From positions 1 through 64,000 of the forward strand of contig JASBRX010000031.1 in NCBI GenBank assembly GCA_030149245.1: a stretch of DNA of 64,000 nt. The letters are read 5' to 3'. The position numbers were made by a program, and so were the translations under genes. Below the pieces are notes generated by a model, which was given only the letters and a program-made list of their open reading frames with translations, ran no database searches and was not told the DNA's origin. Numbering within the stretch: the stretch's first letter is position 1; each line of letters begins with the position of its first letter. The DNA is from Sphingomonas bacterium (GTDB lineage Bacteria > Pseudomonadota > Alphaproteobacteria > Sphingomonadales > Sphingomonadaceae). This document shows positions 25,603-34,358 of this stretch, in pieces.

Positions 25603-26790
25603 CTATTGGTTGCAGGTCTTGAGCGCTTCGGCCCGCGTCGTGCGTCCGCCGGTGATCCAGCTTTCCGGGATCACGCTCAAATTCTGCTGGGTGATGAGGT
25701 AGGAACCCGGACGCTGGCGGTAAATGACCAGCGTGCCGCAATAGGCCGCGATCTTGGGATAGCTTCCGGTTACCTTGACGAAGGCATAGCGGCCGGGGTG
25801 CGACGCGCCCTCGGGGTTGTTGACCCAGCCAAGTGTCTGAAGCGTCCAGCGGCCCTGACCGCCCGAATGCTGCTTGAGCATATTGGGGACGCTGAGCCAT
25901 TCATCCTGCTCGATCTCCAGGATCGGCTCCATCATCGGCATGCCGGCGAGATAATCGCCGCGGTCGAGCAGGCGCATATAGCGCTGGGCGAAGGCGGTGA
26001 GGTCGGCCTGGTCCTGCGCGCTCGGCTTCCAGTCGGCAGGCGCGCGTTCATAGGGGTCGGTCGCGGGGTCGTAGCAGGAGAAGCTCTGCCGATACTGGGT
26101 CAGCGCGGCGCGGCCCTGCGCATCGGTGCTGGTAAAGTATTTGTAGCGCCCCATGCGGGCGGACAAACGTCCGCAGCGCTGCTTGGCCAGTGCGCTGATG
26201 CGGTCGCTGACCGAAGTGAGCTGGGCGACCGGAAAGGTATCGACCATAGCAGCATAGCCCTTGCCGGGCACGGCTTCGATCTTGATCGCCGGTTGCGGTG
26301 GAGGGGGCGGCGGTGCGGGCGGTGCTGGAGGCGACACCATCACCGTCTCGCTCGTCGTCCGGCCACCGCATGCCCGCACGACCCGGTCGATCGCCGCTTT
26401 CAGCGCCCGCGCCATGACGCCGCCGTAGAGAAATCGTCCGCGCTCGGGCAGGCCGGGACCGCTCACGACCACATATTGGTCGCCATTGGACAGGCGCGTC
26501 GAGCGGACGCTGCCCCAGCGGAAGTCGGTCGCTTCGGTCCGGGCTGGGTGCGCGGTGCTGCCGATCTGGTGCGAGGGGTAGCTGACCTCAAGTCGGGCGC
26601 TGCACCCGGTTCCCGAGAATGAATAGGTCGCGGTCTTTCCCGGCACGGTATCGCCTGATGCGGCGTACATCGGCGCACGCACGCGTTCCAGCAGCGCCTT
26701 GATTTCACTTTGGCCGGTCGTCGGGCTATTCTGCGCCTGGGCGGTTGCCGGCAGCAGCGCAGCGATCAATCCGGACAGCACCACACGCAT
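25603..26790 (-). CDS. Exported hypothetical protein with Pro-rich linker
   Basis: A 395-residue protein with a Sec signal peptide (MRVVLSGLIAALLPATAQAQ) and an N-terminal domain of about 130 residues (GCSARLEVSYP, RACGG). A poly-proline/alanine linker (APPAPPPPPPQPA) follows. The C-terminal part (AFAQRYMRLLDRGDYLAGM, RWTLQTLGW, YPKIAAYCGTLVIYRQ, GSYLITQQNLS) resembles DUF4019-like domains. ATG 26790 has GGAGG 5 bases upstream. It stands between the small GspL/M/C-like set and gspD, so a link to secretion is possible but not shown. Confidence 0.7.
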   Translation of the reverse strand: MRVVLSGLIAALLPATAQAQNSPTTGQSEIKALLERVRAPMYAASGDTVPGKTATYSFSGTGCSARLEVSYPSHQIGSTAHPARTEATDFRWGSVRSTRLSNGDQYVVVSGPGLPERGRFLYGGVMARALKAAIDRVVRACGGRTTSETVMVSPPAPPAPPPPPPQPAIKIEAVPGKGYAAMVDTFPVAQLTSVSDRISALAKQRCGRLSARMGRYKYFTSTDAQGRAALTQYRQSFSCYDPATDPYERAPADWKPSAQDQADLTAFAQRYMRLLDRGDYLAGMPMMEPILEIEQDEWLSVPNMLKQHSGGQGRWTLQTLGWVNNPEGASHPGRYAFVKVTGSYPKIAAYCGTLVIYRQRPGSYLITQQNLSVIPESWITGGRTTRAEALKTCNQ

Positions 26791-26894
26791 ACGCAACCTC
26801 CACAAACGGCCTAATCACCCGCCGGACGCGTTACGCTATTTGAAGTGTGCGGGTTTTCAAACAAGTTCTGACGCTTGCACGGTAGAGCCGAACG

Positions 26895-28949
26895 TCAGTA
26901 AATTCCGTCGATCTCCAGCGTCAGTCGGGGCTGCAGCGGCTTGAGCAAAAGATTGCTGGGCGAATTGAGATCGAGTTCCTCGGCGCGCAGACGGGCATAT
27001 TTTGCCTTGGCGATCGCGGCGGCATCCTCGCCGTTGCGCAGGATCGTGGGCTTCAGGAAAATGAACAAGGTGCGCTTCTGCCGCGTTTCGCGGCGCGCCT
27101 TGAACAATTCACCCAAAATCGGAATGTCCCCCAGGATCGGCACCTGGCTCTTCACCTGACCGTAATCGTCGGAGGTGAGGCCGCCGAGCACGATGGTCTG
27201 GCCATTGTCGGCGAGCACGGTGGTGGTGATCGCGCGGCGATTGGTGATCAGGTCGGTCGCCTGGCTGAGCTGCGCGGTGGCGATTGACGATGCTTCCTGC
27301 ACCACCTCAAGCCGGATCGTGTCGCCGGCGTTGATGCGCGGGAGCACCTTGAGCGTGATGCCCACGTCCTTGCGCTCGATCGACGTGTAAGGGCGGACAT
27401 TGCTGGAATCGGTCAGGATCGATCCGGTGACGAACGGCACCTGCTGGGCGGCGACGAACTCGCCGACCTTGTTGTCGAGCGTCGTGATCTGGGGCGTGGA
27501 GAGCAGGTTCGACTTGGTCGAGGTGCCGAGTGCCTGCACCAGGATCGAGAAATTATCGCCGATCGAGACATTGCCGACCAAGCCCTGGCTGGCCCCGAGC
27601 AGCGTGCCGGCCGGGACACCAAGTGCGTTCAGGATCGAACCGAGCGACGGCCCGACCGTGCTGAACGAGGTTCCGGCCCCTTCGACGCCGTTGAGCGCGG
27701 CGCCGCTGGTGCCGAGCTGGACCGCAAGCGCTTCACCCTCCTCACCGGTAATCTCGGCGATCGCGGCTTCGATCAACACCTGGGGACGGCGGACGTCGAG
27801 ATCGACGATAAGCTGTTCGATCGCGGCGATCACGCTGGGAGTGCCGCGCACGACGACGGAGTTGATATCGGGCGAGGGCTGAACCGTGACATCGGGCGTC
27901 GAAAAGCCCTGTGGCGTCGCTTCCTGCTGCTGGCCAAGCTGGGCCGATTGTGCGGTGGCGGCAGCGGCTGCGGCGGCGGCGGTTTCCGCAGTGCTGGTGC
28001 CGCCGGACGCAATCAGGCCGCCCAGCACGCCGGTCGGGCTGCGCGGATTGTTGCGCGATCCCGACAGGCTGCGGGCGACCGGGTTGGTGGTCGTCGCTTC
28101 CTGACCGAGGATACCGCGCAGCACCTCCGTCACCGCTTCGGCATCGGCATAGTTGAGGCGGAAGACGCGCGTCATCGGCGTCGCGCCACCCGGGGCGTCG
28201 AGCGAGGCGGCCATGCGGCGCGCGTCGGCGACGGCGGACGGCGATCCGCGCACGATGATCGTGTTGCTGCGCGCATCCGCCGCCACACGGGCACCGCCCG
28301 ATGCGGCGTCGCCGAGCACGGTCTGCAGCGCCTGTGCCACTTCCGGCGCGCTGCCGTTGCGCAGGGTGATGGTAGCGAAGGTCATGCCGCTGCCATTGCC
28401 GTCGAGCGAGCGCAGGATCGCCTCCACCCGGCGGACATTGTCGGCATAGTCGGTGACGACGACGGCGTTGGGCTGAGCAAGCGGCTCGACGCTGCCGAAG
28501 CTGGCGACCAGCGGGCGGACGACGCGGGCGGCTTCGGCGCTGGGCACGTTGGACAGGCGGATCATCCGCGTCACCAGTTCCTGGCCCGATGCCGAGCGCG
28601 ACGACACGCCGCCGTCGCGCACGGCGTTCCCGGCTGGCACAATGCGCCAGGCGCGGCCCGAGCGGACCGCCGCAAAGCCGTTGGCGCGCAGGACTGACAG
28701 GAACAGCTCCCACACGCCAGCCGAGGTCAGCGGGGTGGCGGAGGTGACGGTCACGCTGCCCTTGACCGCCGGGTCGAGGATCAGGGTGCGGCCGGTGAGG
28801 CGCGAAATCTGGTCGGCGACATCCGCGATTTCGACTCCGCGCATGTTCACGACGATGTCGGCGCTGTCCGCCTGCGCGGCCAGCACCGGTTGAGCGGTCA
28901 TGGCGGCGAGCGCGAAGATGAGAGCGGTCTTGCGGATCATGTGCGGCAC
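26895..28949 (-). CDS. gspD: Type II secretion system secretin GspD
   Basis: GspD forms the outer-membrane channel of the T2SS. The 684-residue protein has a signal peptide and an N0 domain (DIVVNMRGVEIADVADQIS). N1-N3 domains follow (VPSAEAARVVRPLVASFG; ITLRNGSAPEVAQALQTVLGD; VFRLNYADAEAVTEVLRGIL), with an Ala/Thr-rich insertion near residues 320-345. The secretin domain contains VPFVTGS and the QIPILGDIPILGELF-like signature (SQVPILGDIPILGELFKA). GTG 28949 has AGGGA 6 bases upstream and is preferred over ATG 28940. It ends the gspG-H-I-C-D block. Confidence 0.95.
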   Translation of the reverse strand: MPHMIRKTALIFALAAMTAQPVLAAQADSADIVVNMRGVEIADVADQISRLTGRTLILDPAVKGSVTVTSATPLTSAGVWELFLSVLRANGFAAVRSGRAWRIVPAGNAVRDGGVSSRSASGQELVTRMIRLSNVPSAEAARVVRPLVASFGSVEPLAQPNAVVVTDYADNVRRVEAILRSLDGNGSGMTFATITLRNGSAPEVAQALQTVLGDAASGGARVAADARSNTIIVRGSPSAVADARRMAASLDAPGGATPMTRVFRLNYADAEAVTEVLRGILGQEATTTNPVARSLSGSRNNPRSPTGVLGGLIASGGTSTAETAAAAAAAATAQSAQLGQQQEATPQGFSTPDVTVQPSPDINSVVVRGTPSVIAAIEQLIVDLDVRRPQVLIEAAIAEITGEEGEALAVQLGTSGAALNGVEGAGTSFSTVGPSLGSILNALGVPAGTLLGASQGLVGNVSIGDNFSILVQALGTSTKSNLLSTPQITTLDNKVGEFVAAQQVPFVTGSILTDSSNVRPYTSIERKDVGITLKVLPRINAGDTIRLEVVQEASSIATAQLSQATDLITNRRAITTTVLADNGQTIVLGGLTSDDYGQVKSQVPILGDIPILGELFKARRETRQKRTLFIFLKPTILRNGEDAAAIAKAKYARLRAEELDLNSPSNLLLKPLQPRLTLEIDGIY

Positions 28950-28958
28950 GATGCTTCC

Positions 28959-29732
28959 CTAGCGGGTCGGGATGGTCAGCGTCACGGGCTTTCCATCGCG
29001 GGTGATCTGGACTTGGACGGAGCCGCGGCCCTGCGCGGCGGCAAAGGCGGACGCGGCGCTGGCGGGGCTGGTGAGCGGGGTGCCGCCGATCGAGGTGATG
29101 ACGTCGCCGGTCTGAAGGCCGGGCGGGGCGTTGGCACCCACCTGCATCCCGCCGCCCGGGGCGGGGGTCATGGCTGAAAGGACTGCGGCGGCGGCGCTGG
29201 GTGGCGGCGCGGTGGGCGCTGGAGGCGCGGGTTGCGGCGGTGGAGCCGTAGCCGCCTTTTGCTGCTGTTCCGTGGTCAGTGCGGGATCGGGAAAAGCGAG
29301 ATATTCGATCCGGCCCGCGACGCGCAGGATCACGCGGTCGCGCAGGATGCCCTCGATCGTGCCGCCGCCGGGAGCTTCGCCGATGCGGAAGGGCTTCGCG
29401 GGCTCGCCGCTCACCTCGATATAGGCGACCGAGAGGGCGGCTGGGCTGGCGGCGAACACGCCCTTGAGCTTGAGCGGCAATGCGGTCGCCTGGCTCGCGT
29501 CGGTCGCCGCGCCCTTGCCGAAGGGGGCGAAGGCGAGGGCAGGGGTGATGTCGGCGGTGACCGCGACCGGGCGCGCGCCCGAGGGGATCGTGACCGCACC
29601 AGTGCTGGCGTGCCCGGCGATGCGCCAGGTGAGGCCCGCAAGCGCGATGGCGACCGACACGATGACGGCACCCGCGACCAGATCGAGCGTCGTGCGCGCC
29701 TGACGCGGCGAAAGTTCGGGGAAGCGGATCAT
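28959..29732 (-). CDS. gspC: Type II secretion system protein GspC
   Basis: The 257-residue inner-membrane protein has one N-terminal transmembrane helix (LDLVAGAVIVSVAIALAGLTW) and an HR domain (ALPLKLKGVFAASPAALSVAYIE, FRIGEAPGGGTIEGILRDRVIL). A Pro/Ala linker leads to a C-terminal PDZ domain (GLQTGDVITSIGGTPLTSPASA). It links the inner-membrane platform to the secretin and helps substrate choice. ATG 29732 overlaps the gspI stop by 4 bases, and 9 bases separate it from gspD. Confidence 0.93.
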   Translation of the reverse strand: MIRFPELSPRQARTTLDLVAGAVIVSVAIALAGLTWRIAGHASTGAVTIPSGARPVAVTADITPALAFAPFGKGAATDASQATALPLKLKGVFAASPAALSVAYIEVSGEPAKPFRIGEAPGGGTIEGILRDRVILRVAGRIEYLAFPDPALTTEQQQKAATAPPPQPAPPAPTAPPPSAAAAVLSAMTPAPGGGMQVGANAPPGLQTGDVITSIGGTPLTSPASAASAFAAAQGRGSVQVQITRDGKPVTLTIPTR

Positions 29733-30085
29733 GTCCGTGCGCCCTCCACGAAGCCGTCGAGCGATGCAAGCGGCGAACGTTCGCCCGCCGGAATCACCTG
29801 GATGCGGACCTTGTCGATCGCGGGGTCTTCGGTGCGCGTGCGGGCGACATCGACCTCCCATTGCTGACCGAGCAGTTCGACCTGCTTCTGCGCGGCGGCG
29901 GGGTCGGCGAGCTGAAGTTCGGCGAGACGGTTCTCCGCCACCCACATCGCGGCGGCGCGGCGTTCGAGGGCGCGGGTCGAGTCGACATGGCTCTCGACCG
30001 CGCGGACGAGGCCGACGGTGGCGATGGCGAGCACCGCGAGCGCGACCAGCGCCTCGATCAGCGAGAAGCCGTCCTCGTGCTTCAC
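29729..30085 (-). CDS. gspI: Type II secretion minor pseudopilin GspI
   Basis: A 118-residue minor pseudopilin. The prepilin cleavage site is Gly-Phe (DGFSLIEALVALAVLAIATVG) with Glu at +5, and MWVAENRLAELQL follows, the GspI family signature. It caps the pseudopilus tip with GspJ and GspK. It overlaps gspH and gspC by 4 bases each. Confidence 0.95.
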   Translation of the reverse strand: MKHEDGFSLIEALVALAVLAIATVGLVRAVESHVDSTRALERRAAAMWVAENRLAELQLADPAAAQKQVELLGQQWEVDVARTRTEDPAIDKVRIQVIPAGERSPLASLDGFVEGART

Positions 30086-30549
30086 GAGGCTTCGGCCCGG
30101 CTGGCGGTGGCGGTCATGCCGTCATAGCGCACGACCCAGATCTGTTCGCCATTGCTGATCGTCGCGTTGAGCGGTTTGCCCGCGCCGTCGACGCCCATCA
30201 TGACGGGCGGGGTTACATCGAGTTCGACCGCGATGCCGCCGGGCAGGCGGTGGAAGGCGAGGCCATCGGACAGCGGGGCCATCGACCCGTCGCGGCCGAC
30301 TGCGGCAAAGCCATAGCCGTCTTTTTCTACCGTGAAGGCAATGATGCGGTCGCCGATCATCGCATCGTCGGCGGCGGCTTGCAGGCGCAGGGCGAGGCGG
30401 CGGGCTTCGGTCTCGACCGAGGGCGCGCGGGTGGCCGAACCGATGCCGAGCGCGACTCCGCCTGCCGCGACGCCGATGATGACGAGCACGATCAGCATTT
30501 CGATGAGCGTCATGCCGCGCTCACTGCTGCGGATGGTCGCCCCCCGCAC
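30082..30549 (-). CDS. gspH: Type II secretion pseudopilin GspH
   Basis: A 155-residue pseudopilin with the prepilin site RGMTLIEMLIVLVIIGVAAGG (Glu at +5) and the GspH-like body (EARRLALRLQAAADDAMIGDRIIAF, GYGFA). It links the major pseudopilin to the tip complex. It starts 5 bases after the gspG stop and overlaps gspI by 4 bases. Confidence 0.92.
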   Translation of the reverse strand: MRGATIRSSERGMTLIEMLIVLVIIGVAAGGVALGIGSATRAPSVETEARRLALRLQAAADDAMIGDRIIAFTVEKDGYGFAAVGRDGSMAPLSDGLAFHRLPGGIAVELDVTPPVMMGVDGAGKPLNATISNGEQIWVVRYDGMTATASRAEAS

Positions 30550-30554
30550 GGGCC

Positions 30555-31067
30555 TTATCCGCCCTTGGCGGGCGTCTGGGCCGCGTCGCGCGAATCGAGG
30601 TCGGCGTCGAGATCGGTGCCGCCCGGCTTGCCGTCGCGGCCGAGCGATTTGAGCTCGAAGCTGCTGCCGGTCGAAACATAGCTATAGGGATTGCCCCAGG
30701 CGTCGACCGGAGCGGACTTCACATAGCCGCCATCGGGCCAGGCGGCGGGAAGCGGCGGGGTGGTCGGCTTTTCGACCAGCGCCTTTAGTCCCTGTTCGGT
30801 CGTCGGATATTGGCCATTGTCGAGGCGATAGGTGGTGAGCGCGCTGGACAGGGTGACGAGGTTGGTCTTGGTCGTGGTCACCCGCGCCTGATCGGGGCGG
30901 CCGACAACGTTCATCGTCACCAGCCCGGCGACGATCGCGATGATGACGAGGACGACGATCATCTCCAACAGGGTAAGGCCCGCTTCGCCGTGCGGAACCG
31001 CCGGACGCTTGCTCTTCGCGGCATCGACTGCCACGGTGTCATCGAACTGTTTCAAAACTATGCGCAT
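30555..31067 (-). CDS. gspG: Type II secretion major pseudopilin GspG
   Basis: The major pseudopilin of the T2SS. The processed N-terminus is LTLLEMIVVLVIIAIVAGLV, cut after Gly with Glu at +5. The body has the GspG calcium-site region (YRLDNGQYPTTEQGLKALVEKP, DAWGNPYSYVSTGSSFELKSLGRDGKPGGTDLDADL). ATG 31067 is chosen, giving a 29-residue leader; further ATGs at 31088 and 31100 would lengthen it and none has a convincing ribosome site. It is divergent from gspL. Confidence 0.93.
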   Translation of the reverse strand: MRIVLKQFDDTVAVDAAKSKRPAVPHGEAGLTLLEMIVVLVIIAIVAGLVTMNVVGRPDQARVTTTKTNLVTLSSALTTYRLDNGQYPTTEQGLKALVEKPTTPPLPAAWPDGGYVKSAPVDAWGNPYSYVSTGSSFELKSLGRDGKPGGTDLDADLDSRDAAQTPAKGG

Positions 31068-31124
31068 CGCGGCCCCATGCGTTCCCATCGTGAAAGCCAT
31101 GTTACAGCCGGAGCACCCCAGAGC

Positions 31125-32216
31125 ATGACCGGCAAAGTCAATTCGAGCGTCCCGGAGCCCCGCGTCACCGGCGTGTGGACGCTGGCGGGCGGTCGGGCGA
31201 TCATAGCCGAGCCTGATGGCCCTGCAACCATCCTTGTCCCGAGCGAATCGGTATCGCTGCTGCGCGTCGAGCTGCCGCTGGCGAGCCGGGCGAAGCGGAT
31301 CGAGGCTTTGCCGTTCGCGATCGAGGACCGGATCGCCGACCCGATCGAATCGGTACATATTGCTCTGGGCGCCGAAATCGCGCCACGGACCTATCTTGTG
31401 GCGGTCGTGCGGCACACGCAGATGGCGAGCTGGGTCGAGGCGGCCGAGTTGGGCGGGCTGGGGCATGCGGCGGTGGTGCCGGACGCGCTGGCGCTACCGA
31501 CGCCGGAGGCCGGGGAATGGGTTGCCGAGGCGCGCGACGGCCGGGTGCTGGTGCGCAGCGGCGACGGGACCGGATTTGCGCTGCCCGCCGCGTTGGTCGT
31601 GCCGGCATGGGAACGGGCAGGGCGGCCCCGCATCTGGAATATCGGACAGACTGCGATCGGCGAATTGCCGCAAACGCCGTGGACCGGTGGTCGTGGCGGG
31701 CTGGCCGAGCGGCTGGCGACCCCGGCGATCGACCTGCGGCAAGGTGTCTATGCCCGGCGTGGTGCGGGTGGGAGCAGCTGGAAAAAGCGGCTGGCTTGGA
31801 TCGCGGCGGCCGGAATCGCGGCGCATGTCGTGATCGCGGCGGCGGATGTGGTGATGCTGCGGGTGATTGCCGAACGCCGCGCCGAGGATGTGCGGTCGGC
31901 GGTTGCGCAGGCAGCGCCGGGGGCGAATCTGTCGGGGGATCTGGAGGCGGCGGTGGTCGGGATGCTGCCGGTATCGGGTCCGCCGCCGGGCCGGTTCGTT
32001 CCAGCGGTGACGGCAGCGTCGCGCGCGCTGGCGCCGCTGTCGAGCGCGGTGACCGCGCGGACGATGCGGTTCGAGGGGAATGCGCTGGTGCTCGAACTCG
32101 ATCCCGGGCCGCCCGATTTGCCTGACCGGGTCCGGGCCGCATTCCGCGCGGCTGCGGTCCCGGCGCAAATTGGGGCAGGGGCGGATGGAGCCATTCGCGT
32201 GACGGTGACGGTATGA
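31125..32216 (+). CDS. gspL: Type II secretion system protein GspL
   Basis: A 363-residue protein with a cytoplasmic actin-like N-terminal domain (TILVPSESVSLLRVELPL, AKRIEALPFAIEDRIADPIESVH), the GspL signature. One transmembrane helix follows near residue 225 (LAWIAAAGIAAHVVIAAADVVML), then a periplasmic ferredoxin-like domain (SSAVTARTMRFEGNALVLELD). It recruits the GspE ATPase to the membrane. ATG 31125 lies 57 bases from the divergent gspG, so the promoters of both blocks lie within about 60 bases. It overlaps gspM by 4 bases. Confidence 0.92.
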   Translation: MTGKVNSSVPEPRVTGVWTLAGGRAIIAEPDGPATILVPSESVSLLRVELPLASRAKRIEALPFAIEDRIADPIESVHIALGAEIAPRTYLVAVVRHTQMASWVEAAELGGLGHAAVVPDALALPTPEAGEWVAEARDGRVLVRSGDGTGFALPAALVVPAWERAGRPRIWNIGQTAIGELPQTPWTGGRGGLAERLATPAIDLRQGVYARRGAGGSSWKKRLAWIAAAGIAAHVVIAAADVVMLRVIAERRAEDVRSAVAQAAPGANLSGDLEAAVVGMLPVSGPPPGRFVPAVTAASRALAPLSSAVTARTMRFEGNALVLELDPGPPDLPDRVRAAFRAAAVPAQIGAGADGAIRVTVTV

Positions 32217-32710
32217 AGATCGAACGTTCGCCAACCATCGACGCGGCGGTGCTGCGGTTCCAGCTGTGGTGGAGTGGGCTGAGCCCGCGAGAGCGGGTGT
32301 TGGTTGGGACACTGGGTGCGATCCTTGCGGGGGTGATCCTCGTGTTCGGGATCGTCAAGCCGCTGCAGGGCGCGCGGGCCGACGCAATCGCCGATATCCG
32401 CAGCCATGAGACGCTGGCGGCGCGGGTGCGCGCCGCTGGCACGCTGGTCGCGCCGGGCACACAACCCAAGCTCAGCGACGGTCCACCGATCGAGGCAGCG
32501 CAGGCGGCGGCAAGTGCGGCCGGGCTGAGCGTGACGTTGACCCCCGGTGGTGCAGGCGCGACCGGACAGGTTGCCGAAGCGAGCTACGAAGCGGTGGTCG
32601 GCTGGATCGCTGCGGTCGAGCGCACCACGGTGTTGCGTGCGCGCCGGGTCGAGCTGACCAAAGGTGGCGCGCCGGGCCGGGTGAGTGCGAGCGTGGAGTT
32701 CGGCCAGTGA
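32213..32710 (+). CDS. gspM: Type II secretion system protein GspM
   Basis: A 165-residue inner-membrane protein. A short cytoplasmic N-terminus with SGLSPRERVLVGTLGAILAGVILVFGIVKPLQ (helix about residues 28-50) precedes the GspM periplasmic domain (DIRSHETLAARVRA, IEAAQAAASAAGLSVTLTPGG, VGWIAAVERTTVLRARRVELTKG). It partners with GspL and GspE. It is coupled to gspL (ATGA) and to gspE (GTGA) by 4-base overlaps. Confidence 0.92.
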   Translation: MKIERSPTIDAAVLRFQLWWSGLSPRERVLVGTLGAILAGVILVFGIVKPLQGARADAIADIRSHETLAARVRAAGTLVAPGTQPKLSDGPPIEAAQAAASAAGLSVTLTPGGAGATGQVAEASYEAVVGWIAAVERTTVLRARRVELTKGGAPGRVSASVEFGQ

Positions 32711-34182
32711 ATGCCGTGACGATGGATTTGCCGAGCCTGCCCTATGGCTATGCGCGCAACCATGGCGTCGTGCTGCGCATGGGCGTGGGCGGGGTTGAGT
32801 GCGTGCATCGGCCCGATGCGGCGCTGGATGCTCTGCTCGAAGTGCAGCGGGTTGCGCCGGGCGTGCGCTTCGTGGCGGTTTCGGGTGCGGAGTTTGATCA
32901 GGCGCTGGCAGCGAGCTATTCGGGCAGCGCGGGGGCGGCGGCGGAGTTTGACCTAGGCGGGATGGATCTGGCTGCGCTCGCCGACAGTGCAGCTGCGGTC
33001 GATGATCTGCTCGATTCACGCGACGATTCGCCGGTCATCCGCCTGATCAACGCGCTGCTGCTCGAAGCGGTGAAGGAAGGCGCGTCGGACGTGCATGTCG
33101 AGACGCAGGAGAAGCGCGTCGTCGTCCGCTTTCGCATCGACGGGGTGCTGCGCGACAAGCTGGAACCACGCCGCGAACTCGCGCCGCTGCTGGTCAGCCG
33201 GATCAAGGTGATGGCGAAGCTCGACATTGCCGAGAAGCGCGTTCCGCAGGACGGGCGCGTGACGTTGCGGATCGGCGGGCATGACGTGGACGCGCGTGTA
33301 TCGACCATCCCGACCCAGCATGGCGAGCGGGTGGTGATGCGCCTGCTCGAAAAAGGCTCGCTCAGCCTCGACATGGAGGCGCTGGGGATGAGCCAGCGTG
33401 ACCGCGATGTGTTCGCGCGGTTGCTTGAGCGGCCGCACGGGATGCTGCTGGTCACCGGGCCTACGGGCTCGGGCAAGACGACCAGCCTCTATGCCGCGCT
33501 GCACCGGCTGAATGACCGGAAACGCAACATCATGACGGTGGAAGATCCCATCGAATATGAACTTGCCGGGGTTGCGCAGACGCAGGTGAATGCGCGTACC
33601 GGCATGACGTTCGCGCGTGGGCTGCGTGCGATTTTGCGGCAGGATCCGGACGTCATCATGGTCGGCGAAATCCGCGATCAGGAAACGGCGGAGGTCGCGG
33701 TGCGATCGGCGATGACCGGGCATTTCGTGCTGTCGACGTTGCACACGAATAGCGCAGTCGGATCGGTGACGCGCCTGATCGACATGGGGGTCGAGCGCTA
33801 TCTGCTCGCGCCGATGCTGGTCGGGGTCGCGGCGCAGCGGCTGGTGCGGCGGCTGTGCCCCAGCTGTCGGCGGCAGGATGTGGCAAGCGAAGGCGATTCG
33901 CTGTTGCTGGGCGGCGCGATCAAGCCGGGCAAGAAATTGTGGCGCGCGGTCGGGTGCGATGACTGCCATGGCGACGGCTATCGCGGGCGTGCGGGGCTGT
34001 ATGAGGTCGTTGCGGTGGACGAGAAGTTCCAGGCGATGATCCATGACGGCGCGTCCGAGGCGGAGCTGGAGTCGCATGCGCGGCGGGACAATCCGTCGCT
34101 GCTTGACGATGGTGTGGACAAGGTGCGCGCCGGGGTGACCACGGTTGAGGAAGTGGCGCGCGTGGTGAGGGAAGAGGCGTGA
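32707..34182 (+). CDS. gspE: Type II secretion ATPase GspE
   Basis: A 491-residue cytoplasmic ATPase that powers pseudopilus growth. It has the N-terminal GspE N1E region, Walker A GPTGSGKTTSLYAAL (about residues 254-268), the Asp-box/Walker B region (LRAILRQDPDVIMVGEIRDQETAE), the His box (GHFVLSTLHTNSAVG) and the tetracysteine zinc motif CPSC...CDDC near residues 384-422. Start GTG 32707 overlaps the gspM stop; ATG 32722 is an alternative. gspF follows after a repeat. Confidence 0.97.
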   Translation: MNAVTMDLPSLPYGYARNHGVVLRMGVGGVECVHRPDAALDALLEVQRVAPGVRFVAVSGAEFDQALAASYSGSAGAAAEFDLGGMDLAALADSAAAVDDLLDSRDDSPVIRLINALLLEAVKEGASDVHVETQEKRVVVRFRIDGVLRDKLEPRRELAPLLVSRIKVMAKLDIAEKRVPQDGRVTLRIGGHDVDARVSTIPTQHGERVVMRLLEKGSLSLDMEALGMSQRDRDVFARLLERPHGMLLVTGPTGSGKTTSLYAALHRLNDRKRNIMTVEDPIEYELAGVAQTQVNARTGMTFARGLRAILRQDPDVIMVGEIRDQETAEVAVRSAMTGHFVLSTLHTNSAVGSVTRLIDMGVERYLLAPMLVGVAAQRLVRRLCPSCRRQDVASEGDSLLLGGAIKPGKKLWRAVGCDDCHGDGYRGRAGLYEVVAVDEKFQAMIHDGASEAELESHARRDNPSLLDDGVDKVRAGVTTVEEVARVVREEA

Positions 34183-34191
34183 GTGCTTTCC

Positions 34192-34355
34192 AATTCCTCC
34201 CCTGCTTGCAGGGGAGGTGGCATCGCGAAGCGATGACGGAGGGGCCGCCGCGCAGACGGCGGTGCTTGCGGCAAGTTGTACCGCCCTCTGCGGGGCGGCC
34301 CCTCCACCACCCGCTGCGCGGGCGGTCCCCCTCCCCCAGCAAGCTGGGGGAGGAA
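34192..34355. repeat. Composite palindromic repeat between gspE and gspF
   Basis: Arms cctcccctgcttgcaggggagg (near 34196-34217) and ctcccccagcaagctgggggag (near 34331-34352) flank inner arms that include ggaggggccgccg and cggcccctccacc. It splits an otherwise tightly overlapped operon. Its right arm ends in GGGGGAGG, five bases before gspF ATG 34359, and serves as the apparent ribosome site. Confidence 0.8.
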
Positions 34356-34358
34356 TAG